DNA of 64,000 nucleotides from Maylandia zebra (taxonomy: Eukaryota; Chordata; Actinopteri; Cichliformes; Cichlidae): contig NC_135187.1 of assembly GCF_041146795.1 (NCBI RefSeq), forward strand, positions 21,583,056-21,647,055, given 5' to 3'. The position numbers and the translations under genes are program-made. The notes beneath the pieces are model-generated. The model saw nothing but the letters and a program-made list of their open reading frames with translations, was not told where the DNA came from and made no database searches. Every line of letters begins with the position of its first letter. Position 1 is the stretch's first letter. Shown in pieces: positions 15,101-23,770 of this stretch.

Positions 15101-18100
15101 CCAACATCTTCTGAGGTGCCAGAGCTGACCATATTAAGGATGTCCACCCTCAGTGACATCATACAGAACCGAGTCTAGTAAAACCTGCCTGAAACTGAGA
15201 GTTTGGAGTAATTTGAAACCTGAGCTTGTAGCTCATAGGGATTACATGCACAGATGCTGACCTCTTCATTTTAAACTTTTGTCATGTTTAATTTAATTGT
15301 AACAGTAAATATATGAAAATAAGAAAAAGAATTACAGGTCCACTTTTTTCAGATCAAGTATAAATGTGTTTTCTGATCATCTCAGCATGTCACCAATTGT
15401 TCCTGCGCTTTAAAGCAGCTGTTTGACAGGTATATGCCTACAGGTGATTAACATCAACCGGTTGGCCCCTCTCTACAGATTGCAACCTTAGAGTCGGAGC
15501 TAATGCAGCTGATGAAGCAGAACGGTATCCAGGTCAACAACAACAACAGCAGCAGTTCTGAGAGGCTCAGCGCTCAACAGCACAGCCCGAGCCGAGCTGC
15601 AACACAAGCCAGAGGTCTGTTTATGTGGGAACTGCCCATTATGGAAAAAGTATAATATCTCTATATGTTGTTGTTCTGCTTTTTGTTTGTTTGTTTTTCT
15701 TACCAAGAAGCTCAATGTCATTCACATCTGTAAGAATTTTATTGGAATTTAAAGGTGAGCCAAGCAGCTAGCTAACTTAGCTTAGCAGTGGTTTTAATTT
15801 ATCTTTTGATTAAAACTTTATTTAGTTTTAATCATAATTTACGCATCTAAATTCTTTTCGTTTTAGTCTTTTAAATATCACGAGATTATGATGAGAGATT
15901 CTCAACACAGTTTAGCATTTCCGTTTCCTTTACATTAATTGCAAAATGTGTCCGTCTGTCTGCTCTTCTCTTCCTCACAAGTGTTAAAAATTTGTCCCAT
16001 TTTCATGTGAAACAGGGAGCATGGGTCCTAGTTGTAGCATAAAAACCAAAAACACAACTTAATAAATTCTGATTGGATCTTGTCTCTCCAGACTATTTCC
16101 ATCTTGTTTTTGTCCCTGTGCATTAATTTTATTTAGTTATTGTCAAAAACTATGATGAAAATCACTGGTCAGTGAAATTAATACTGCTTAGCAGGTGTGG
16201 GAGTAGTGGGAGTAAAACCAGAGCTGCTACCAGTCCCTCTAAAGCTCACTAATGAATATGTCATATATTGGTTTGTTTTGTATGAATCAGTAAAAAACTG
16301 ATAAATTAAAAAAGAAAAGCAATCATGGTGATTATTTGCCTTCTTTATTTACACTTCATTGATTGAACAAAGATCTTAAAATGCTGGTTAGCACATTTTG
16401 CTAGCTCTGGCTAGCCGTCGCTCTCTTAGCTTTTGTGCTAAGTTAGCTTGTTTAATGAATCTTGCAGTTTAATGATGATTTTGCTTTTAAAGTACATTAA
16501 AAAACATTGCATTATCCAGTTTTTTACTGTTAACTCACACACTCCATTGTAGATAATATAGAAATATCCATTTCATTTTAAAAATCCTCACACTTGAACC
16601 TCTGACTCCAGTTTCACTCTGAACTACTGCAAATAAAAACAAACAACTAATCAGTCCTGAGCCCATCTGTCAGGGTTTCTGTCAGGCTTTGTTCTCCTCA
16701 AGTCTTTTTAAGCTCCGCTGGCTTCATTTCAGTGGCTGTAACCGTCAGAACAGTAGAAGAAGCACCATATCTGGTGCAGTTCAGCGGATAGCAGAGTGAT
16801 TGCATCAGCAGTGAGATGAATGATGCAGCCCATGTATGCTATATTAAAACAAGAGGGGCCAAGGGATACGGCTTGAACGGGATATAAAGGAGAGAGCACA
16901 TGTGGGAGGAGAATACAGGGTCTGCTGAAATTATCTTTTTGAAATTTAAGTGATTCAGTCTTTGTTTCATCTGACAGCATCTCCATGCGCACTCAGGGAA
17001 TAAGGAGAACGATGATAATTGTCTGCCTAATTAGAAGTGTCGCTCATGGGGGAAGTTTGGACGTTTTAACTGAGTTGATGGGTTTTTTTAATAGGTGTGT
17101 TTAATGTGGGTGTCGACACGGGGTCAGGGAAAATTAAGAAGTTTAAAAAAAGTAAAATTTAAAAAACAAACGTCACGGATGGACAGATGTCATCATGAAG
17201 GGATGTGCTCAGGTATACCAAAAGCTGTTTTTGCTCACCATTTCTTGTGTGTGTGGGTGTGACTCTAGACACAAAGGAGGGCTCTCCCCACTCACCCAGC
17301 AAAATAAAGGGCTACGGAGGAGTTCCCAGAGACAGCATCTGCTCCACAGACGAGGTTTGTATTAACATGTTTCCTTTACTCAGTGAAACCTTAACACAGT
17401 TACACGATTTCTTATTTAACAACTGTTGAAACATGAAACAGACGTGATGCAGACAGATGTGACTTTTAATCAAACGAGCTCCATTATTCTCATTAGCGTA
17501 CTCTTACATTTAATATGTCTCAGATTTCACCACAGGGTGTTTGGTATGTGCGTGTTTGTGGGCCTTTAACCCCTGTCCATTCCACTTTATTCCTTCTAAT
17601 GGATTAATTGCCGCTTGTTGCTCTGCCACTTTAATTGAGTGTGTGGTTCTGTCACAGCTTATTGTCTCTCCCAGTGTGATAATAACAGCTACAGTCTTTT
17701 TTTTCTGGATGAAAGGCTCGGGTTTGGCTAATGCTGTCACTTAACTCAGCAAGTTCAGATTAGATAAACAACTCGAGAACTAGATCAGAATTGGCAGGAA
17801 CACAGAAGCTAAGGCACTGTGGCGCTTCCTGGGGAAAAGAGGGCAAGGAATTAGAAATGGTGAAAGTATGTCAAGTGACTTCTGTCAGATTAGTGCGCAG
17901 CTCTGGCTGCTCAGATCTCTTATTCTTTGATTGCACTTAATTTCCTCTTCGTTCTGTGGGAGTTCTTTGGAGGTTTTGCTTGTCTTTTCTTTCGCTCTCT
18001 CCTTAGTTACATTTTTCACATTTTTATGGTCTCTTAAATTAACTTGATGTTTCTTCTTCTCTCTGCTGTTAGATCTCTGAAGGTCGTGGAAGTCAATCCC

Positions 18101-21100
18101 ACAGCCACTCTGGTCCGTTTCGTAGTGTGGCCTCTTGCGATGGAGGAGTTCCAGCACTTAGGGTCCAGGCCAGTGCAGAGGGCTCCCCCAGAAAAACACT
18201 CCACGGTTAGCACTCCTGGATCCTGATAATGCAGAACTCTTTTAAGCTCATCATTTGATGTAGGAGTAATGTCAGTGCGGGGCGTTTCTTATCACAGGTT
18301 CTCAGTCTCCGAGCCCCTCTCAGAGTTTGGAGGAGCAGAGACCAGCTCTGGACCCTGGGTAAGACAGCAGATGATGCAATGACATGTTAACTTTTTGAGT
18401 GAATTGATGCATCGTACGTTGTCCAGAGAAATGTCGTCAAATGAAGTTGATAAATGAAGTTGTTAATCAAACACAAGGATCACGTATAAAAGAGCAGTGC
18501 TGTGTACACTCACTGGGCACCTTATTAGGTACAGCTTACTCGTACTGGGCTGGATGCCCTTTTGGTAAGGTGCTAAAATGTTATGTTCAAGAAACCAGTT
18601 AGAAGTGATCTGAGCTTTGTGACATGGTGTCTTATCCTGCTGGAAGCAGCCATCAGTAGATGGGTAAACTGTGGTTATAAAAGGATGGACATGGTCAACA
18701 ACAATACTCGAGTAGGCTGTGGCATTTAAGTGATGCTCAGTTGATGCTAAGGAATCCAAAATATATAAAGAAAATTCCCACACACCATTACGCCACCTGC
18801 AGCCTCAATAACTGGTAGAAAGCAGGATGCATCTATGCTTTTTTGCCAAATTCTGAACCCAACATTCAAATGTTGCAGCAGATCATCATTAGTTTCCTGT
18901 TCTTAGTTGACAAAAGTGGTACCCAGTGTGGTCTCCTGATGCTGTAAGCTCTAGAGATGCTATTCCAGGAACATCCAAGTTTCTGAAACTCCAGACTACC
19001 TGCAGCCACAGCCTACTCTGATGCTCAGTTTGGCTTCAGCAGATTTTCTTGCCATGCCTAAATACACTGAGTTGCTGCCACGTGATTGGCTGAATACACA
19101 TTTGTCTTAACAAGCTGTTGAACAGGTGTACCTAAATGAACCAGATAAACATTTACAAACATGCTGAGCAATGAACACACATGAGCAGATAAAACATGCT
19201 GTATTTATTTACAGATTTTATCGTCTGCAGTTTTAATCAGAATCAGAAATTCTTTATTAATCATGAAAGAAATTATAGGTTACAGCAGGCAGCACGCTAA
19301 TGGCACGTGCGCATTTACAAAGGAACCCTCTGACTGAACTTTACACAAACATCACATTGGGAAGACATGTCAGAGAGGTAGGCTGATAGGAAAAAAACAA
19401 CGAAAATACAAAACATGAGGTGAGAGGAGGAGAAAAAAAACTCAGACTGAGCTCCTACTGGGAGAACAGTTTGAGAACAGAAAAAAAACACCCCAGCACA
19501 AAAAGCACATGACTGTCAATACACCATAGAAACACAAGACAAGCAACTGGGGTGGGTAAGGGTAAGAGAGAGCCGGTGTAGACAGCACATCCGGTCCTGC
19601 AGCATGTCTGTGCTGGTCCAGTCAACCCGCCATCTACCCCGGAGAGGACAAGCATCGAAGGCGTTTGGAAATGGAGGGGGATGAGTGTGTATCAGTGTGT
19701 ATGTGTGTGTGTGTGTGTCCTGAGTTTAGCTGAGAGAGTGTCCTTCGCCCTGCCAGGCTAAGTAAACAGTCTGTTCTCAGGGTGAAAATTTGTTTTGTTC
19801 AGCTCCAGCCTTGAGACCACAGCTGGCGCCTATATGGTAGCCGGATGAAATGATGGTAGCATTCCTTTAGTTCGAACAACTGCATGTCAATTTTACAGCC
19901 GCTCTAACAGTCCAACACTGGTCTCTCAATCTCCCGTTGGAGAGCCGCGAGTTTCTCCATGATGTTATCCAATTTTCGCTCATAGGTCTTAGTCTGAGTT
20001 TTCACTGCAGCCTCAAGCTTCAAGATCTTATCCGTGCAGCGTTCAATGAGCCTGTTTCGAGAAGTCACAAGTCGTCCCATCGCTTCAATCACAGCGGGCA
20101 GCCTTGTGGGGTTTTGAAGAGCCGATTCTGCTTTCTTTAATCTTCGATAAACCAGGGCCAAGCCAGCTCCGATCAGCAAGAACCCTGTTATCATGGTTCC
20201 GAAAAGGTAGATGTCTTCAATGTCCTCGATCGACAGCCGCGCCAGGCACAGGACCCTCCAGTTATTCCACTCGTCCATCGTGTATCCGGCAGGGAACGTC
20301 CCTCCAGGACACTCAGGCTCACCCGAGCCCAGGCTTCTCGTTGAGAAGAGGGTGTCAGTTGCATTCAGGGACCAGTTGATCAAATCCATAATTCCCCTTT
20401 TAGGTTTTAGAGAACAGACTGTGAGAGTGTTCCAGGGCAAGAGTAGAAAAGTAGACGAGACTAGACAAGGACACGAGAAGCCAAGCAGGGAAGATAAGGG
20501 AAAGGGGGAGGAGAAAAGTGCGACCGCCTTCGTCAGGAGCCAAGAGAGACAATTTAACAACTGATCTTTTATGGAAGTCATTTTGTATGAATAATTACTA
20601 AAGGTTCATAGTTAACAAAGCACATGAACAAAAAAATTGCATCACATATGTTACTCAACTCCACTCCACCTCCTCACAGGAAAACCAAAGTGAAGGACAA
20701 AGATCCCAGAGCTTCACCTGGAAACAGGTATTACTGTTTGCATTTTCCTTGTCTCCCTCCATCTAATAAACACGAGGATTTAAAATGTTTACTTCACGAT
20801 GGCTGATTTCGGAACTCCCTGCACCTCTTTCTGTCTCTCAGCTCCACAGAGCCGTCAGCAGAGAACAGTCCAGAGTACCTCAAGGCCAAGGTGTGTGAGG
20901 TTTGGTCATTGGTACCTTGGTAAATAGTGATTCTCTCTGAATAATAGTCTGCTTTGCCCTTTGTGGTGCACAATTATACATGCACTTAAAAAAGTCTTCT
21001 TGGCATCCGTGCAGTTTTTAACAAGTTCTGCATTTTCACTGCAGGTTACTGTTCACTTTGTAGCTTTAATGTACTGTGTAGTTTCTGTTGAACAGACTGC

Positions 21101-23770
21101 ACTCACATGGCCACACTTCTTCTCCTATTCACATTATGTGGTATTGTATTCCTTTATGTTTAATAATAATGCTTCAAACAATTGAAATGGAAATAATTTT
21201 GTACCCCAAGATGTAATTTGGGGCTTATATAAAAGGAAATTACCTTGTCAAAGCCATAGAAATCCATAATTTGCTTTATAATTGCCCAATTAATTGTGTA
21301 ACAGTCGATGAAACTCAGTAAAAAAAAAACATAATGATTTAGCAAACATATGATCTGATTTTAGGTGTTAATTTAACTTTAGCAGAAAAATCTGATCACA
21401 GTGTGAATGAGTTCATTTTCTAATGTGTATAAAATCAGTTAAACCTCATCCTGATACAATAAGATTAAAGTTGTAGGAACTTACGTGAAAACTGGCTAAT
21501 CCTGTGTAATATCAGATGGGGTTACCATAGGATTAAAAAGGAGATTATTTTTGATCCTGCACCAGTTCAGTCCTCTCTCACTCCCAAGACACCCTCAGCT
21601 TAAGAAGAGTGCACATGAGAAGATAAATCTTATCAGAACTTCTTCTTAATTATGTTTTTATGGAGCTTTTAGGTAAGGAGTCCTCCCAGAAAGCTGACAG
21701 TCTAAGCCTGAGATTAGTCTCACTTTGACCTCAGATGGTACTGAGACTAAAAGGACTGAGTTAAGCTACTGTATGTTATTGAGCGTAAGAAATAGCTCTA
21801 CACTCTTAGCCATATATCACCGAAACTATAAACCTGTGTATTTCAGGCGAAAAAAGGAACGTTCAGTAGCTCAAATAAAGTTTCTCTGCAGGGCAGTGTT
21901 GTGTCCACGTAAATTCCAGCCAAATTTATAGTTTGCATACTATTCAAGCATCTTTAAAAAATTACAGATATGCACACACTCCTTCTTGGAGCTTGTCAAA
22001 CACCTAAAACATAATTTTTTTTAAAAACAGGGCGATGAAGCACATCAGTTACATTCTGGGAGTAAAAAACCTCCATTTTCTTGATTCATTCACTCCCCGT
22101 CCGCTCTCTCAGGTTAAAAAAATCATTCTTAAAATACATTTGTAACATCTACATCGTGTTGGGCTTCACATAACGCTGCACAGAAACATCAATAACAGAG
22201 AAGCGTTCCAACTAATCGGCTAAATTCAGCCGCAGAGCCAGTTGGCTCGCCACAAGTCTTACGAACGTGTTGTTGATTTCTTAGGCACCCACTTTGTGCG
22301 ATGATCTGAGTGCCAGCAGCAGCAGCTCAGTAGAGATCAGCGGTCTGCTCAGTGAAGCCAAGATGTCAGGACGCTCACACACGCTGGTGCTGTCCTCAGA
22401 TGAGGTACTAAATGTTCCCGAAACTTCTTCGTGGATGTTCAATATGGAAACACAAACCATAAATACAAGCTTATTTATCTTCGCTGGTTCAAATCAGCCC
22501 ATGCATAAAGTGTGTAATCTTATAGAAAACATCCAGAAAGTTTTTCTTTTTTTTTCTTTACATTATTGCACGAAAGCTTATCTTGTTTTTACTGCAGAAA
22601 AGCACTTTTTTTTATTTGCAAGGCTACCACAGAGGTAGCTTTTTCATTTCTGTTCTGTTAACTACCCAATCATTTTCTGTTGTTTTCTATGCTGCAACAT
22701 TCAGAGTCTGGATATGATAGATGATGAGGTGAGACTGAGGTTCTTTTAATGCATGCGTGTCTCTGTGTCTGTTGAGCTGTGTGTAAACCATTTGTCTGTG
22801 TCTCACTGCTACACATCTTTGGTGAGGAACGATCTTTTTTCTCTTCATGGCCCCCAGAATTTCAGTATTTCTACGTGCTGAATGTAGGCATCGGTGGAAT
22901 TTTTGATGTTGTTGACTGGGTTTGAGCCCATTATTCATCCAAATTAAGCACTAAAGATGGAGCTGATAGGTTTTTTATCGTATGTGCTTCTTTTCCTTGT
23001 CATGTATGTTCAGATGCTAGACGAGGGGCAGTTTTCAAAGCAGTACCAGTGGCAGAACCGCAGCATTACCGAATGGACTTCACAGCAAGTGGCCCACTGG
23101 CTTATGGGCCTAAACTTAGAACACCATATTCCAGAATTCACTGCCAAAAATATAGATGGAGTGCAGCTGCTTCAGCTGAATAGTGCTGAGCTCAAGGTAA
23201 CAGAAACCTTTTTGTTATTAAATGCATCTTAATTAGATTTCGAATACAGATCACATCACAATGACCCAGTCAAAGTCCTCAAAGATAACAACGTAATTAA
23301 AAGGCTATGCCAGGACCTTAAGAGGGCTGTTTATAAATGAAACCTCCATAAAGAGTAGATAATGAATTCCTTCACAATTATGTGAGAGACTGATACATGT
23401 TTTCAGAAAACTATGACTTCATTGCTGCTAAAAGTAGTTCCAAGGGTATAGGCCTAACAATAAAGTGTTTTTATGAGATGAGCATAACTGGTCTGGCAAA
23501 AGAAATATAAAGGATAAAAAAAAAAATAAAGCGAAATAATTATACTTATGAGATAAATATAAAACAATTTTTGCTAATTTGTTTCAGGCTCTTGGGGTCA
23601 CTTCTTCCCAGGATCGAACACTGATCAAGAAGAAGATCAAAGACCTCAAAGTTATGATGGAAAAGGCCAAGAGGAACCAAGAAAAGATTGAGAAACAGCG
23701 CGAAAAGCTGCGGAAGAGAGAGCTGGAGCAGCAGCAGAAAGATGCACGTAAAGAAAGTGCGGCGGAGTGA
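93..23770 (+). CDS. ppp1r9a: Neurabin-1 (protein phosphatase 1 regulatory subunit 9A), 3' part of gene, 16 exons
   Basis: Neurabin-1 is a neuronal scaffold that binds F-actin and targets protein phosphatase 1 to dendritic spines. Exons seen: 93-197, 4395-4530, 8183-8332, 11226-11279, 11953-12182, 13912-14008, 15479-15614, 17269-17354, 18073-18205, 18298-18358, 20680-20727, 20842-20890, 22285-22404, 22705-22728, 23014-23196, 23588-23770. All phases join without a stop and give 597 residues plus one split codon. In order these hold the second half of the PDZ domain, the acidic [17 protein letters not shown] segment, a long coiled coil containing [18 protein letters not shown], a low-complexity Ser-rich linker, and a C-terminal SAM domain followed by a basic Lys/Glu/Arg helix. 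The SAM domain separates neurabin-1 from spinophilin (ppp1r9b), which lacks it. The actin- and PP1-binding N-terminus lies upstream of the window. The linker exons diverge from the mammalian protein while the PDZ, coiled coil and SAM are conserved. Synteny with asb4, pdk4 and dync1i1 supports the assignment; a teleost paralogue name is possible. Confidence 0.95.
1810..2285. repeat. Interspersed fish repeat with TACTTGAGTAA-type motifs
   Basis: The segment ends with GTACTTGAGTAAGTGTATTT and TTGCATTCCAC, wording seen in a widespread teleost non-autonomous DNA repeat. It has internal imperfect copies of AAGTA/ACTTAA motifs. The family name and exact ends cannot be fixed without a repeat library. 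Confidence 0.45.
3905..4230. repeat. Dispersed repeat with GGCCGATAT motifs
   Basis: Contains GGCCGATATTGG, CATCGGCCGACATATCGCA and ACCAGAGGGCGCTGC, wording typical of a common fish interspersed repeat. It runs directly into the LINE-like 3' end that follows. Confidence 0.4.
4231..4384 (+). mobile_element. LINE-like 3' end with (ATTCT)n tail
   Basis: The phrase CATTTCGTTGCCCTGTACCTG, a polyadenylation-type AATAAA at 4331-4336 and about eight ATTCT units at 4341-4384 form the common 3' end of a fish CR1/L2-type non-LTR retrotransposon. Only the 3' end is present, as expected for 5'-truncated insertions. It lies immediately before a ppp1r9a splice acceptor, in the same orientation as the gene. 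Confidence 0.7.
4395..4530 (+). CDS. ppp1r9a: ppp1r9a exon: end of PDZ and acidic linker
   Basis: Acceptor GTCACAG, donor GAG|GTATTG. It encodes [10 protein letters not shown], the [18 protein letters not shown] helix and the acidic YDADDDE end, closely matching neurabin family proteins. The acceptor is only 10 bases from a LINE-like (ATTCT)n tail. Confidence 0.95.
4531..8182 (+). other. ppp1r9a intron, no gene seen
   Basis: AT-rich intron with AAT/ATA-rich low-complexity sequence at about 5930-6170, a short GT run near 5014-5030 and a 16-base A run at 7132-7147. No exon with credible splice sites and similarity was found. Confidence 0.6.
8183..8332 (+). CDS. ppp1r9a: ppp1r9a exon: [10 protein letters not shown] acidic segment
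   Basis: Fifty codons, phase 0 at both ends, acceptor AAAGCAG, donor GAG|GTAACC. It contains [29 protein letters not shown] and YQKFRE, in line with the neurabin region between PDZ and coiled coil. A Gly/Thr stretch in the middle is the variable part. Confidence 0.95.
8333..11225 (+). other. ppp1r9a intron, no gene seen
   Basis: Ordinary AT-rich intron. CT-rich pyrimidine stretches occur around 10765-10800 and before the acceptor at 11225. No repeat family recognised. Confidence 0.55.
11226..11279 (+). CDS. ppp1r9a: ppp1r9a exon: start of coiled coil (18 codons)
   Basis: Acceptor CAACAG, donor AAG|GTAAGG, phase 0 at both ends. It encodes [18 protein letters not shown], the first heptads of the coiled coil. 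Confidence 0.95.
11280..11952 (+). other. ppp1r9a intron, no gene seen
   Basis: Short AT-rich intron without recognisable repeats or additional exons. Confidence 0.55.
11953..12182 (+). CDS. ppp1r9a: ppp1r9a exon: main coiled coil
   Basis: Seventy-six codons with acceptor CCTGCAG and donor AA|GTGAGT. It contains the signature [18 protein letters not shown] and [18 protein letters not shown], near-identical to mammalian neurabins. This is the most conserved exon in the window and is GC-rich compared with its introns. Confidence 0.97.
12183..13911 (+). other. ppp1r9a intron with AT palindromic stretch
   Basis: A run of TATATGAT-like units at about 12510-12560 is able to fold on itself. No coding support elsewhere; short ORFs on both strands at 13226-13529 overlap each other and have no recognised domain. 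Confidence 0.55.
13912..14008 (+). CDS. ppp1r9a: ppp1r9a exon: coiled coil continued
   Basis: The acceptor follows a long pyrimidine stretch (CCTCCAG); donor AGG|GTAAGC. It encodes [20 protein letters not shown] and AEIQGLQVR. Confidence 0.94.
14009..15478 (+). other. ppp1r9a intron, no gene seen
   Basis: Opens with a T run after the donor. No exon or repeat family recognised. Confidence 0.5.
15479..15614 (+). CDS. ppp1r9a: ppp1r9a exon: end of coiled coil and Asn/Ser run
   Basis: Acceptor CTACAG, donor G|GTCTGT. It starts [18 protein letters not shown] and then runs into NNNNSSSS. Mammalian neurabin-1 has an Asn run at the same place, so the run is ancestral rather than a local expansion. 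Confidence 0.92.
15615..17268 (+). other. ppp1r9a intron, no gene seen
   Basis: In mammals a longer linker is encoded between the flanking exons. I searched for a matching exon and saw none, so the linker appears shorter in this fish. The exons on both sides join in phase directly. Confidence 0.5.
17269..17354 (+). CDS. ppp1r9a: ppp1r9a linker exon
   Basis: Acceptor TCTAG, donor GAG|GTTTGT, 86 nt. It completes a split Asp codon and ends DSICSTDE, which lines up with the DSVSSTDGED segment of mammalian neurabin-1. The rest is Ser/Pro/Gly-rich linker. Confidence 0.85.
17355..18072 (+). other. ppp1r9a intron, no gene seen
   Basis: Nothing beyond intronic sequence, with an extended T/C-rich stretch before the next acceptor. 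Confidence 0.5.
18073..18205 (+). CDS. ppp1r9a: ppp1r9a linker exon (Ser/Gly/His-rich)
   Basis: Acceptor TGTTAG, donor G|GTTAGC. Forty-four codons, open only in the frame set by the flanking exons; low-complexity Ser-rich sequence with no recognised domain. Support comes from splice sites and phase rather than strong similarity. Confidence 0.78.
18298..18358 (+). CDS. ppp1r9a: ppp1r9a linker exon (61 nt)
   Basis: Acceptor TCACAG, donor GG|GTAAGA. It encodes [19 protein letters not shown], with Ser-Pro sites that could be phosphorylated. Phases match the exons on both sides. Confidence 0.78.
18505..19150 (-). mobile_element. Tc1/mariner transposon relic, internally deleted
   Basis: The left end CACCTTATTAGGTACAGCTT and the inverted right end GGTGTACCTAAATGAACC are decayed Tc1-like terminal repeats. 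On the minus strand, 18783-18463 translates to a piece resembling the Tc1 transposase catalytic region: DHVHPF, a [24 protein letters not shown] motif and NWFLEHN. The DDE domain is truncated and followed by frame loss, so the copy is inactive. Confidence 0.8.
19697..19719 (+). repeat. (GT)n microsatellite
   Basis: Short GT run inside the trailer of the minus-strand ORF element. Confidence 0.8.
19904..20581 (-). CDS. Unrecognised single-pass membrane / coiled-coil protein, 225 codons
   Basis: The ORF is intact, GC-richer than the intron around it and inside a ppp1r9a intron on the opposite strand. Two starts are possible: the first Met, giving 225 residues with a hydrophobic N-terminus that may be untranslated leader, or Met65 ([12 protein letters not shown]), giving 161 residues. 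From Met65: an N-glycosylation-type NAT at 73-75; [19 protein letters not shown] with a single Cys; Cys112; a membrane segment at about 123-144 ([20 protein letters not shown]) followed by positive YRRLKK; then amphipathic coiled coil to about 219, and a C-terminal Cys. The topology suggests outside N-terminus and cytoplasmic coiled coil. I recognise no family or function. It could be an accessory ORF of a mobile element or a processed gene copy. Confidence 0.55.
   Translation of the reverse strand: MTSIKDQLLNCLSWLLTKAVALFSSPFPLSSLLGFSCPCLVSSTFLLLPWNTLTVCSLKPKRGIMDLINWSLNATDTLFSTRSLGSGEPECPGGTFPAGYTMDEWNNWRVLCLARLSIEDIEDIYLFGTMITGFLLIGAGLALVYRRLKKAESALQNPTRLPAVIEAMGRLVTSRNRLIERCTDKILKLEAAVKTQTKTYERKLDNIMEKLAALQREIERPVLDC
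20680..20727 (+). CDS. ppp1r9a: ppp1r9a linker exon (48 nt)
   Basis: Acceptor CTCACAG, donor AG|GTATTA. It encodes a basic [15 protein letters not shown] stretch. It starts within about 100 bp of the 5' end of a minus-strand ORF-carrying insertion. Confidence 0.75.
20842..20890 (+). CDS. ppp1r9a: ppp1r9a linker exon (49 nt)
   Basis: Acceptor CTCTCAG, donor AAG|GTGTGT. It encodes [16 protein letters not shown] and restores phase 0 for the next exon. Confidence 0.78.
20891..22284 (+). other. ppp1r9a intron, no gene seen
   Basis: AT-rich. No repeats or exons recognised. Confidence 0.5.
22285..22404 (+). CDS. ppp1r9a: ppp1r9a exon: Ser-rich segment ending LVLSSDE
   Basis: Forty codons, phase 0, acceptor TTCTTAG, donor GAG|GTACTA. 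The pattern [16 protein letters not shown] followed by HTLVLSSDE parallels DDFSPSSTSSADLSGL and LALSSDE of mammalian neurabin-1, so homology is clear here. Confidence 0.9.
22705..22728 (+). CDS. ppp1r9a: ppp1r9a 24-nt microexon
   Basis: The microexon is flanked by CATTCAG and GAG|GTGAGA and encodes the eight acidic residues SLDMIDDE in phase 0. It corresponds in position to the ILDDGQ segment that follows SSDE in mammals. Its length is a multiple of three, so it can be skipped without a frameshift. Confidence 0.78.
23014..23196 (+). CDS. ppp1r9a: ppp1r9a exon: SAM domain, first part
   Basis: Sixty-one codons, acceptor GTTCAG, donor AAG|GTAACA. It contains [19 protein letters not shown] and the following SAM helices up to [13 protein letters not shown] domains mediate oligomerisation; in neurabin-1 this is the C-terminal module that spinophilin lacks. 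Confidence 0.96.
23588..23770 (+). CDS. ppp1r9a: ppp1r9a last coding exon: SAM end and basic tail
   Basis: Acceptor TTTCAG. It starts [20 protein letters not shown], the last SAM helix, then a charged helix rich in Lys, Glu and Arg, ending at a TGA at 23768-23770. Confidence 0.96.
   Translation, partial: ALGVTSSQDRTLIKKKIKDLKVMMEKAKRNQEKIEKQREKLRKRELEQQQKDARKESAAE

Larger units (their letters stand above)
19232..20610 (-). mobile_element. Probable short retroelement carrying one ORF, inserted antisense in ppp1r9a intron
   Basis: Read on the minus strand, the segment has an ORF (20581-19904), about 670 bases of trailer including a GT microsatellite, and an end with AATAAAGAATTTCTGATTCT, that is, a polyadenylation-type signal followed by short tandem TTCTGA units. 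That layout is typical of a non-LTR retroelement or processed insertion 3' end. No reverse transcriptase is present, so it would be non-autonomous or a processed copy. The 5' boundary is estimated, and I could not find a clean target-site duplication. The family is not recognised by name. Confidence 0.5.
18359..20679 (+). other. ppp1r9a intron hosting two insertions
   Basis: This intron contains the Tc1 relic at 18505-19150 and the ORF-carrying element at about 19232-20610, so more than four fifths of it is inserted DNA. Confidence 0.6.

Noticed and set aside
18463..18783. 106-codon minus-strand ORF as a gene
   Set aside because: Recognisable as a fragment of Tc1 transposase within a decayed element.
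23014..23770. Spinophilin (ppp1r9b) as the identity of the first gene
   Set aside because: Spinophilin lacks a SAM domain, which is clearly encoded here; synteny also fits neurabin-1.
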